NCBI GenBank assembly: GCA_011390635.1
Contig: JAABSA010000036.1
Location: 1 to 35,650 of the forward strand
DNA: 35,650 nucleotides
Direction of reading: 5' to 3'
Source of the DNA: Desulfotignum sp.
GTDB taxonomy: Bacteria; Desulfobacterota; Desulfobacteria; Desulfobacterales; Desulfobacteraceae
A program made the position numbers and the translations under genes. Of this stretch, positions 24,301 to 31,934 are shown in pieces. Numbering within the stretch: the stretch's first letter is position 1; the number at the start of each line of letters is the position of its first letter. The notes under the pieces were generated by a model. The model made no database searches. It was not told the origin of the DNA and saw nothing but the letters and a program-made list of their open reading frames with translations.

Positions 24301-25917
24301 AACCTGTCGCTGGAAAACCTGGAATCTTCTCTTGATATACGTCTCCATTATGCAAAGGCATCCTCTGTTACCGCCGCTGATTCGTCCGGGGCACCGTCTG
24401 CAGAACCTGCCGGCACCATTCCGGTAAAAACCATCCAGGCTTTACTGGATCTGAACCAGTCCAATGATGCAGGACACAAAGGAGTGGATCTGTCTGTAAC
24501 ACTGGACCGTACAACCGATCTTGCAGCATCCTTTTTTCCGGACACATCTGTCTTTGATCTGGACCTGACATTCACCGACACACAGCTGGACCGGTTCCTT
24601 GAAACCGCAGGTATATACGGAATCACAGCCAGGGTCGACGGCCATGTGCTGACCCGGGGCCGGATGGATATGATCCTGCCCCCCCGGATCAGTGAGCAGT
24701 TGAAACCGGCAGCAGGCAGTCTCCGGCTGGATGCGGATATCGGCGGGACCTTTTCCCGACCGGAACTTGATACCAGAATTTTTCTGGCCGGGCTGCACTA
24801 TCCTGTTCCCGAGGTCAACCTTACGGTGTCAAACCTTAACGGATCGGTGCATCTGTCCAATGACCATGTTATTATTGAAAACCTGAAAGCTGATCTTGGC
24901 CAGGGAGGAATGGAAATATCCGGTGACCTGGCCCTGGAAAATTTTACTCCCGTATCCGGTCAGGCAAAAGTCATTGCCCGGAACATCGCCATTTCTCTGG
25001 AAGATACAGCAGAAATAGTATTCAACACAGATCTGACCTTTTCCGGAACCCGGGAAGAATCTGTGATTCTTGGTACGGTATTGTTGGTCAAAGGAGAATA
25101 TTACAAGGATTTTGCCTTTGGCCTGGCCGAGGCCCTGGAAAGCCGGAAAATGACCACAGCAGCGAAAGACACAACCACCGAATCCGGTATTCCCATAATT
25201 GAAAATACGATCCTTGATATTGATGTGGATTACAAAGACCCGTTTGTGCTGGACAATAACCTGGCCCTTATCATGGTGGAACCCGATATCAAAATCTCGG
25301 GAACGATTAAGCATCCGGTGGTTACCGGACGTGCCCGGATTGTGCAAGGTACTGTGGTCTATCAGAAAAGGGAGTTTGAGATTGAAACAGGGATCATCGA
25401 TTTTGTGGATCCATTCAAAATCGACCCGGAAATCACTTTACATGCAACTACCAGTATACGAAAATGGACGATCCATATGGATATCAGCGGAAAAACAGAC
25501 AACCTCAGATTCAGGCTCTATTCAAATCCGGCCGAAACCCACGAAGATATCCTGTCTTTGCTTGTGCTCGGCCAGACCACAAATGAACTGGGGCAAGGAG
25601 GCGGGTCTTATGCCGGTTTTTTCACAGACAAAGCATCTGAAATGTTCAGCCAGGGTGTGGAATCATCCACACCCCTGGACAGCTTCAAGCTCGGGTATGA
25701 CGATTCGGGCAAAGAGGGGTCCAACGTGAGTGTTACCATGGGCAAGCAATTGTCGGAACGGCTCAAAGTCATCTATTCCATGAGGACCAAAGAAGAGGAG
25801 ACGATCCATACCAATGCTGCGGAATACAAAATGCTGGAAAATGTCCTGCTCAGGGCGTTCAATGATTCAAAAGGTGATTTCGGCACGGAAGTAACCCTTA
25901 CACTGGAATTCAGGTGA
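21310..25917 (+). CDS. tamB: TamB-like translocation and assembly module protein
   Basis: A 1535-residue protein anchored by one N-terminal helix (KKKILIGAAAVLGFFALLLL) with the rest in the periplasm. The N-terminal part is AsmA-like (LTAQSIDILTPGAFVRLKDV). The middle consists of long beta-helical repeats. The C-terminal TamB/DUF490 domain (about 1240-1535) includes GTVLLVKGEYYKDFAF, GRARIVQGTVVYQKREFE and DPEITLHATTSIRKWTI. It is longer than E. coli TamB (1259). Proteins of this group form periplasm-spanning grooves that carry phospholipids or assist outer-membrane protein assembly. A module is repeated three times inside (starts near residues 675, 901 and 1082). The stop overlaps the region of the Omp85 start, so the two are coupled. 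Confidence 0.92.
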   Translation: MKKKILIGAAAVLGFFALLLLGLYGYSRTDHAKNLLEKKINAAIPGTLTAQSIDILTPGAFVRLKDVQLEDLNNNTCLAFDSLVLDIRFSALFQKMLEIRNFHIDRPRVHMVADDAGRINILDALGIPDDTAAETKTDDDRPGPGIPFNIKITKAQITDGSLTFTDPDNTISIESINVAVSDADLARQSANLSARISGVDISAAGKAIDIRTLALSGTIQEKNEADFTIDLDSDLIVLKATGSVDELFQAPKMLFELEAETHLAAVSQFSPDISDLGGTVDVTIKGQGLVNNPLVQIRITGQDLRMDQAIQNSDLSLSAELDNQVFSIEKGQVNLLGMRIDLTGSTDLKSLFPEGFLHSARDPDTLTYEVTFNQQGGDFTNLHPWIPGFSGQFSSGGRVAGRGITLDSLSTDYAVDASFTHIKQNQSDIDAVDIDTHVSGNIHNSTWFIETFTADTKTLSAKVSGQYKIKENTLDADLEILSEELHAVTRSFGISPVKGSVTVLVHAAGPVAGPEITATLTGKNLEAEGIFLDTVDFEGSMTRSGQTEITRLLVQAPGMDFTASGTADIFDDGFILKNRFSTSVKTSGRMHPKKFLDRADLGIDLDYLDTTIEFDLDTRLDYTMGSTLDTAGIQTMTIPAQKIDVRIDLDEKNISVSLENMARIFASLDMAKGSYKADLDFSRSDFGPLLSAAGITGIHGSIDGYIRTAGSLPADLPPSAADQLDTLRGSLTVDADVGGTIDTPVFNAVMDLSDLAWDLPSPKIAVSDLTGRITVSPDHIGITDLKTRVNDGYVSVNGEADFDRNTLQSCRLALQAQNLDIPVPSGSKKTEQVRIFHLESDLALSLQPPGLDLQKNPGSHGLSFPVEQMSALIDLGKTRIELLAGDTINLRSGLDLKNSDYELDLSFDNTLVAPFLLAAGFTGTAGTLTGHVTSRGNIGALVTTDIRETAKQAEGILSITAGIQTDRKKNPDQIDMDLTLSGKGITLPVSSTPENSENLSLENLESSLDIRLHYAKASSVTAADSSGAPSAEPAGTIPVKTIQALLDLNQSNDAGHKGVDLSVTLDRTTDLAASFFPDTSVFDLDLTFTDTQLDRFLETAGIYGITARVDGHVLTRGRMDMILPPRISEQLKPAAGSLRLDADIGGTFSRPELDTRIFLAGLHYPVPEVNLTVSNLNGSVHLSNDHVIIENLKADLGQGGMEISGDLALENFTPVSGQAKVIARNIAISLEDTAEIVFNTDLTFSGTREESVILGTVLLVKGEYYKDFAFGLAEALESRKMTTAAKDTTTESGIPIIENTILDIDVDYKDPFVLDNNLALIMVEPDIKISGTIKHPVVTGRARIVQGTVVYQKREFEIETGIIDFVDPFKIDPEITLHATTSIRKWTIHMDISGKTDNLRFRLYSNPAETHEDILSLLVLGQTTNELGQGGGSYAGFFTDKASEMFSQGVESSTPLDSFKLGYDDSGKEGSNVSVTMGKQLSERLKVIYSMRTKEEETIHTNAAEYKMLENVLLRAFNDSKGDFGTEVTLTLEFR

Positions 25918-25922
25918 CACCC

Positions 25923-28751
25923 ATGAAAACAGATCTGATGTCATACCAGGGATTTTCTCTGGTAATCAACCCGTCGATGGTTATGTTTTTTCTTCTTGTG
26001 ATCCTGTGGCCGACCGTGCCTGCCGCCCAGGCCCGGGCAGAAGACACAGCCCCGGTCATCAAAGAGGTGCGTGTTGACATTCTCGGTGGTTCAGAAACCA
26101 GACAGGCAGAACTGCACGCCATGGCGATGAAGATCGTCCGGTTTCAGCCGGGAGACCGGTTCACTGCCGGGGATCTGGATACCACGATTACCTTATTGAA
26201 GCAGACTGGTCAGTTCAGCAAAATTGATGTGCCCGACCAGGACCTGGATGCCCCGTCAATTCCCCTTGTTTTCCGGCTCACCCCGGTGATGCTGGTGCGT
26301 AAAATCACCGTGAACGGAGCTTTTCCGATTTTCAGCGATGCTGTCATCAAGGCTACTGATTACAGGGTCGGCAGTGCTTTTAATCCAGACTTTGTAGAAA
26401 AAAACGCCACAGCGGTCAAAACCCTGATGAAGGACAACGGATATGTGGATACCAATGTTGATATCGGGGCTGTATCTGATACGGGCCTTCACATGGACAT
26501 CGTGATCGATATTACAAAAAATGTTCCCCTCAGGATCACAGATATTGCATTTGTCGGCAACTCGGTGTTTTCAGACACCCGCCTTAAAATGCGCATGAAA
26601 TCTTATCAGCTTCCTTTGTTTTTCTGGAGTGACGGCAAAAGAGCCATACAAAAGGAGCTGGAAACAGATATTGACAACCTTGCGGCCTATTACCGTAAAA
26701 AAGGATTTGCCGAGGCTGCCATCACCCATGAGGTTCACACTGATATGGACCAGAAGACCAGCAGCGTAACCATCCACATAGAGGAAGGCCCCTTGTATAA
26801 GGTTTCTTTTTCCGGGAACAAAGAATTCATGGCCTATACGTTGAAAAAAGACATAACCATCTGGACAAAGGGAAACCGCAACGACTTCGGACTGAAGCGC
26901 AGCATCAAGAATATCGCAACCAGGTACCAGAAAGCAGGCTACAGGGACAGCGAAGTGTATTTTACATCCGACATCCGGATGAAAGACGGAAAACCGATCC
27001 GGGATATCCAGATACACATCGATGAAAACACCCGCTATATCGTCAGATCCGCTACCATCAAAGGAGCCGACTCCCGGAATACACAGGATCTCAAAGCCCT
27101 GCTCAATACCAAAGAAAAAGGATTTCTGTATGACGGGCCTTTTGCCCGGAACATGGTATCTGATGACACACAAATTCTGGAGAATTATTATGACAGCTTA
27201 GGGTTTGCACAAACACAGGTTGCAGCTGATATTTCATGGGAGGAGGCTGATGAAAAAAACATTCGATTTGGTGATGTAGCATTTGACGTGACGGAAGGGT
27301 ATCGCCGACATATTACCCGGGTCGTATTTCAGGGTGTGCCGGATATGTTTGATGAGGAGATCCGGCAGATGGTACAGACCCGAAAAGGTGCCCCCTACCT
27401 ACCATCACAGGTGACGGATGACCGCATGGCAATTGTCTCATTTTTTGCCGAAAAAGGATATATCTACGCAGATATCCAGACCCGCATTGAACCGGATGGA
27501 AAAGATTATCGTGTCGTCTTCCAGGTGGACCCCAAAACCCGGGCCTTCGTAGGGGGAGTATGGGTGTCCGGCAATTTTGATACCAAAGATTCCGTCATCC
27601 TGCGGCACAACACCCTTGAACAGGGTGAGCCGGTTTCTTTGAACAGTTTTATTTCGCTGCAAAAAGATATCAGAAATATCCAGTGTATTGAACGGGCGGA
27701 TTTTACAGCCGTTGGTATTCAGCAAAATCTCGACCAGGTTTTTTTCTTTGCCGATGTGGAAGAAAAAAAACCCTATTTTCTGGAAACAAGCATTGGATAT
27801 GACACAGCCAAAGATGCCTATCTTGCTGTTTCAGCAGGCAATAGAAATCTATGGGGGACAAACCGCAGGCTTTATCTGGATGCCCAGATTTCAGGCATCG
27901 GATATGAGGCCATTTTTGGAATCACGGATTTTGATTTTCTATCCCAACGGGTATATTCCGATTTTACTGTGTACGCTTCTGAAGAAGAGCTCAAAAATCA
28001 GAATTTCGGCACCCGTAAATATGGATCTTCTGTTTTGTTTGAAAAACAGTTGACCGAAAACCTGAAACTGGGTTCCAATTTCAATCTGGAATCCCGGGAG
28101 CAGTATGCAACCAAAACAACCGGCGATATCAATCCGGACGTGTACGAACCCAGAGGGATTATATCGGCCACTCCTTTTGTTACCTGGTCTTCGGTGAATT
28201 CCTATGCCAAACCCACCAGCGGATTTTCTGTTACCGCATCTGCAGGCTACAGCCGGGATATTCTCGAAGACCTGGACAATTTCATGAAATACGAGGTAAG
28301 GGCCAAATACTATACCCAGCCATTTTCCCGGCTGGTACTTGCATTCCAGGCCATGTACGGCACCATCCAGAATTTTTCAGATGATGTTGATCTGCCCGAT
28401 GACCAGTTGTTCTTTTTAGGCGGCATTTCAGATGTAAGGGGATTTGGAGAAAATGAACTGATGCAGGATGCCTTTGGTGATCCTGCCGGGGGCATGACCC
28501 AGATTGCCGGAACCATTGAAGCACGCATCGATATCGGCAAAAATCTTGAGTTGCCCATATTTCTGGATGCCGGTTCCCTGCGGGATACCACATCACCGGA
28601 AGGCAATGAAGATTTCAAATTCACCCTGGGATCAGGCCTTCGGTACATGACCCCTGTGGGTCCTGTAGGACTGCTGTACGGGTACCGGCTGAATCCTGAC
28701 ACCGGTGAAGATTCCGGAAAAATCCATTTTTCCATCGGTTATACTTTCTAA
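25923..28751 (+). CDS. Omp85-family outer-membrane protein with about seven POTRA-like repeats
   Basis: A 942-residue protein from ATG 25923 (AGGTG 6 bases upstream; a GTG at 25914 is also in frame). The signal sequence core is MVMFFLLVILWPTVPAAQA. About seven POTRA-like units follow, recognisable by strands such as ITDIAFVGNSVFSDTRLK, LYKVSFSGNKEFMAYTL, HITRVVFQGVPDMFDEEI and FVGGVWVSGNFDTKDSVI, and by their K-G-Y/F or N-G-Y/F turns. The 16-strand barrel (about 615-942) contains the lid-loop motif ISDVRGFGENEL and ends in Phe (FSIGYTF), a BAM signal. TamA has three POTRAs and BamA five, so the architecture is unusual. Pairing with tamB suggests a TamA role. Confidence 0.9.
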   Translation: MKTDLMSYQGFSLVINPSMVMFFLLVILWPTVPAAQARAEDTAPVIKEVRVDILGGSETRQAELHAMAMKIVRFQPGDRFTAGDLDTTITLLKQTGQFSKIDVPDQDLDAPSIPLVFRLTPVMLVRKITVNGAFPIFSDAVIKATDYRVGSAFNPDFVEKNATAVKTLMKDNGYVDTNVDIGAVSDTGLHMDIVIDITKNVPLRITDIAFVGNSVFSDTRLKMRMKSYQLPLFFWSDGKRAIQKELETDIDNLAAYYRKKGFAEAAITHEVHTDMDQKTSSVTIHIEEGPLYKVSFSGNKEFMAYTLKKDITIWTKGNRNDFGLKRSIKNIATRYQKAGYRDSEVYFTSDIRMKDGKPIRDIQIHIDENTRYIVRSATIKGADSRNTQDLKALLNTKEKGFLYDGPFARNMVSDDTQILENYYDSLGFAQTQVAADISWEEADEKNIRFGDVAFDVTEGYRRHITRVVFQGVPDMFDEEIRQMVQTRKGAPYLPSQVTDDRMAIVSFFAEKGYIYADIQTRIEPDGKDYRVVFQVDPKTRAFVGGVWVSGNFDTKDSVILRHNTLEQGEPVSLNSFISLQKDIRNIQCIERADFTAVGIQQNLDQVFFFADVEEKKPYFLETSIGYDTAKDAYLAVSAGNRNLWGTNRRLYLDAQISGIGYEAIFGITDFDFLSQRVYSDFTVYASEEELKNQNFGTRKYGSSVLFEKQLTENLKLGSNFNLESREQYATKTTGDINPDVYEPRGIISATPFVTWSSVNSYAKPTSGFSVTASAGYSRDILEDLDNFMKYEVRAKYYTQPFSRLVLAFQAMYGTIQNFSDDVDLPDDQLFFLGGISDVRGFGENELMQDAFGDPAGGMTQIAGTIEARIDIGKNLELPIFLDAGSLRDTTSPEGNEDFKFTLGSGLRYMTPVGPVGLLYGYRLNPDTGEDSGKIHFSIGYTF

Positions 28752-28945
28752 CGCGGGTAACCTGCAATCCAAGAGCCCCTTCTCATTTTCTTGTCTTTTT
28801 GACAGGAACGGTGGAGTAAGACACATAGAGACCCACCAAACAGCAGATTTGGTGACGTGTATCGTCCCGGCAGGATCGCTTTTGGTGCCCTGTTGACGAT
28901 CTCACATGGCCGGCCGCAAAAAAATCTTTACATAGTACATAATAT
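28752..28945. other. Intergenic region between the Omp85 gene and the oxidoreductase unit
   Basis: No gene is seen in these 194 bases. It has a 7-bp hairpin, CACCAAA-7-TTTGGTG (28834-28854), without a U-tract, which may help end the upstream transcript, and the promoter candidate described at 28927-28955. Confidence 0.3.
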
Positions 28946-28955
28946 GTGATATTTA
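28927..28955 (+). promoter_or_regulatory. Candidate promoter and palindrome for the oxidoreductase unit
   Basis: TTTACA (28927-28932, 5 of 6) and TATTTA (28950-28955, 3 of 6) have the ideal 17-base spacing. The spacer carries the 11-base palindrome ACATAATATGT, a possible site for the TetR-type regulator encoded in the same unit. Transcription would begin near 28962. Confidence 0.35.
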
Positions 28956-29425
28956 CCTGTCATAAAATTACCATAGACAAGGAGGCGGCCATCAATCCGT
29001 TTATCCATACCCATTTTGACAAATGCACCGGGTGCAGCATCTGTCAGCTGGCATGCAGCATGGATTTGACCGGGGGATACAATCCCCGGCGCTCCCGGCT
29101 GGATATCCGCCATAAAAACGAGCACCTTTTTCATATGCCCGTGGTGTGCAGCCAGTGTGAAAATGCCTATTGCATGCAGGTATGCCCGGTCAATGCCATT
29201 GCAAGGGATACACACGGCATTGTAAAGATTGATGCTGAAAAATGCATCGGGTGCGCCCTGTGTGTCCAATACTGCCCCGTGGACATGATACACCTGGACA
29301 TAGATACCCAAAAGGCGGTGAAATGTGAACTGTGCCGGGGCAATCCGGCCTGTGTTGCCGCCTGCCCCAACGGGGCGCTGGAATTTATTACAGGACCCGT
29401 CAAGGAGCCGATTACCCATGACTGA
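28946..29425 (+). CDS. Four-cluster ferredoxin subunit of the aldehyde oxidoreductase
   Basis: A small iron-sulfur protein with four CxxCxxCxxxC-type clusters: CTGCSICQLAC, CSQCENAYCMQVCP, CIGCALCVQYCP and CELCRGNPACVAACP. This is the HycB/AorA-like electron-transfer subunit that accepts electrons from the tungsten enzyme encoded next. The coordinates use GTG 28946 (159 residues), the only standard start before the first cluster, but it has no ribosome site. A strong AAGGAGG (28979-28985) instead sits five bases before an in-frame ATC at 28991, which would give 144 residues and a normal N-terminus for the family. The stop overlaps the next gene by eight bases. Confidence 0.85.
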   Translation: MIFTCHKITIDKEAAINPFIHTHFDKCTGCSICQLACSMDLTGGYNPRRSRLDIRHKNEHLFHMPVVCSQCENAYCMQVCPVNAIARDTHGIVKIDAEKCIGCALCVQYCPVDMIHLDIDTQKAVKCELCRGNPACVAACPNGALEFITGPVKEPITHD

Positions 29426-31247
29426 TGCGTATGCAAATAAATTTTTGACCATTGACCTGTCCAATGGCAGCGTCAGCATCCTGCCGGTATGTGATGAATT
29501 GAAAAACCGTTATATCGGCGGCAAAGGGTTTGGCGCAAAGCTGCTGACCGATGGAGTGCCATCGGGCACAGACCCGCTTGGTCCCCAAAACATGCTCCTG
29601 TTCATGACAGGACCTTTGACCGGTACATCAGCGCCTGCCATGCGGGGCTGCGTGGTAACCAAAAGCCCGCTCACCCATCTGTTTTTAGATTCCTATTTCG
29701 GGGGCAGCTTTGCTGCGGAAATCAAATATGCCGGATATGACGGCATTATCATCACCGGCCGGGCAGATAGACCGGTGTATGTCTGGATTGATGACGACCG
29801 GGTGGAAATCCGTGATGCATCCGATCTGTGGGGCGCCGATATCCTGGAAACCAATCTTCGCATCAAAGCGGAACTTGCGGATGACACCATTAAGATCGCC
29901 GATATCGGACCGGCCGGGGAAAACCTGGTGCCCTTTGCCCTCATCGGCTGTGAATTCAACCGACAGGCAGGCCGGGCAGGGGCAGGGGCGGTCATGGGAT
30001 CCAAAAACCTGAAAGCAGTAGCCGTACGGGGCACCCGGCTGGTGCGGGTGAATGACCCAAAAGGGTTTGCACGAGCCTGTGCCACAGCACTTTCCGAACT
30101 GTCCCAAAGCCCGGATATCAGGGCACTGGCCCTTGCAGGCACGGCTGCATCTGTTGAATTTGCCAGTGAAACCGGGCTGTTGCCCCACAAAAATTTTACG
30201 TACAGCACCTTTGACAAAGCGGCAAAACTCGGGGACAAAGGCCAGGCAAAACACCTGTGGCTGGGCACCAATGCCTGCATGGGATGCCCCATCGGGTGTG
30301 CCAAAATCGGGGCGGTTCGTACCGGGAAATACAAAGGCATGGTCACTGATATTGTGGAATATGAATCCGCAGCCCTCATGGGGTCCAACCTGGGGATATC
30401 CGATGTCCGGGCCGTGGCCCATCTGGTGAAGTTATGCGATCTGTTGGGACTGGATTCCATGTCCTGCGGCAGCCTCATCGGATTTGCCATGGAAGCCTGC
30501 CAAAAGGGATTGATCGCTTCTCCCCCCGGCATTGACCTGAACTTTGGCAATGTGGCGGCGGCACAACATCTGATCCAGGCCATTGCCTTTCGCAAAGATG
30601 GCCCGGGCGCACTTTTGGCCAAAGGGGTGCGGGCGGCTGCCGAAGAAATCGGCGGCAGTGCCCCTGACCTGGCCCTGCACACCAAAGGCCTGGAAACCCC
30701 TGCCTGGGGACCCAGGGGAGTGTCCGGCATGGGACTTGCCTATATGACGGGTGACAGAGGCGGCTGCCACCAGCGGGGATTCACCGTTCCCTATGAGCTG
30801 GCCGAGGAGTGGGAGGGCAAAAAAATCGATCCGTTATCTCCGCAAGGCAAGGCTGACATGGTGATTGCCCTGCAGAACTATTCCGCCGGCACCGATACCC
30901 TGGTGAAATGTGATTTCGGCACATTTGGCATCAAAGCCGATACCTATGCGGATCTTTTGGCCGCTGCCACGGGAAGACAAAAAAATGCCGATTGCTTCAG
31001 CCAAACCGGGGAACGTATCTGGAATCTCACCCGGCAGTTCAACCTGGCCCAGGGCATGGATCCCTGCTCCGACACCCTGCCCCGCCGGTTTGTGCAGGAA
31101 CCGCTCCCGGATGGTCCGGCAAAAGGACATAAAATTTCTGAAAGTGATATGGCGATTATGCGAAAGGCCTATTACACGGCCCGGGGCTGGGACAACATGG
31201 GAAAGCCCACCACAAAAACCCTGCGGCGCCTGGGAATCGAACCATGA
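29418..31247 (+). CDS. aor: Aldehyde:ferredoxin oxidoreductase (tungsten/molybdenum)
   Basis: A 609-residue enzyme of the AOR family, oxidising aldehydes to acids with a bis-molybdopterin tungsten or molybdenum centre. The N-terminal domain includes LSNGSVSILPV, YIGGKGFGAKLL and TGPLTGTSAPAM. The 4Fe-4S cluster ligands are C287, C290, C294 (CMGCPIGC) and C350 (SMSCGSLIG). The pterin-binding segment includes HTKGLETPAWGPRG. Substrate cannot be told; the family also contains BamB-like and glyceraldehyde enzymes. ATG 29418 (AAGGAG 10 bases upstream) overlaps the ferredoxin gene; a longer frame from 29325 is only its shadow. The end overlaps the TetR gene by four bases. Confidence 0.93.
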   Translation: MTDAYANKFLTIDLSNGSVSILPVCDELKNRYIGGKGFGAKLLTDGVPSGTDPLGPQNMLLFMTGPLTGTSAPAMRGCVVTKSPLTHLFLDSYFGGSFAAEIKYAGYDGIIITGRADRPVYVWIDDDRVEIRDASDLWGADILETNLRIKAELADDTIKIADIGPAGENLVPFALIGCEFNRQAGRAGAGAVMGSKNLKAVAVRGTRLVRVNDPKGFARACATALSELSQSPDIRALALAGTAASVEFASETGLLPHKNFTYSTFDKAAKLGDKGQAKHLWLGTNACMGCPIGCAKIGAVRTGKYKGMVTDIVEYESAALMGSNLGISDVRAVAHLVKLCDLLGLDSMSCGSLIGFAMEACQKGLIASPPGIDLNFGNVAAAQHLIQAIAFRKDGPGALLAKGVRAAAEEIGGSAPDLALHTKGLETPAWGPRGVSGMGLAYMTGDRGGCHQRGFTVPYELAEEWEGKKIDPLSPQGKADMVIALQNYSAGTDTLVKCDFGTFGIKADTYADLLAAATGRQKNADCFSQTGERIWNLTRQFNLAQGMDPCSDTLPRRFVQEPLPDGPAKGHKISESDMAIMRKAYYTARGWDNMGKPTTKTLRRLGIEP

Positions 31248-31849
31248 CGTTACCGGTCAATAAAAAAGAAGCCAAGCGCATCGAGACCCGCAAACGGATT
31301 CTGGAGGCAGCCACCCACCTGTTCGCCCGGCTGGGATACCACAAAACCACGATCCAGGATATCGCCTATCACATCGGTATGACCACGGGCGCAGTCTTTC
31401 ACCACTACAACTCCAAAAACGACATACTGGATGATGTGGTGACGGAACTGGACCACAGTTTTGAACAGTATACCCGGTTTTTGGACAACCCCCATGCCGA
31501 TTACAACACCATGATCCACGGGATAATGGATATCTTTATGGACCGGTTTTACAACCAGCCCGACACCATCATTGCCCTGGCATCCCTGGCAGCGGAATTC
31601 AGCGGGATCAGGGGGCCTGTGATCATCAAAGTCCAGGCAGCCTATGACCGGTTTGTGGATGCCTTTGAAGCGGCCCTGGACCGGATATGCGCAAAACCAA
31701 CCAACCGGGCCGCTGCCATCTGCTTCATCTCCGCTCTCCAGGGCCTGGCGCTCCAGGCCCTGGTCAGGGATGGGGAAATTGAAGTAGATGACCTGGTCCG
31801 AGGATTTCTCAGCCTGGTAATCCACAACCGGAACGAGCAGATTGATTAG
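31244..31849 (+). CDS. TetR-family transcriptional regulator
   Basis: A 201-residue repressor-type protein. The N-terminal helix-turn-helix spans RKRILEAATHLFARLGYHKT, TIQDIAYHIGMTTGAVFHHY and NSKNDIL (about 16-62). The C-terminal ligand-binding part is helical with little conservation. It begins inside the stop of the aor gene (ATGA), so it is made together with the enzymes it probably controls; an aldehyde, alcohol or acyl-CoA effector is a reasonable guess. The palindrome upstream of the ferredoxin gene is a candidate operator. Confidence 0.9.
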   Translation: MTLPVNKKEAKRIETRKRILEAATHLFARLGYHKTTIQDIAYHIGMTTGAVFHHYNSKNDILDDVVTELDHSFEQYTRFLDNPHADYNTMIHGIMDIFMDRFYNQPDTIIALASLAAEFSGIRGPVIIKVQAAYDRFVDAFEAALDRICAKPTNRAAAICFISALQGLALQALVRDGEIEVDDLVRGFLSLVIHNRNEQID

Positions 31850-31934
31850 AAAAAATTGCTGCCCAACTGAAGCAGACACGGAATGATACAAAACACACCA
31901 TTTGGAACAAAACAATAGAAAGGAACGTTACCCC

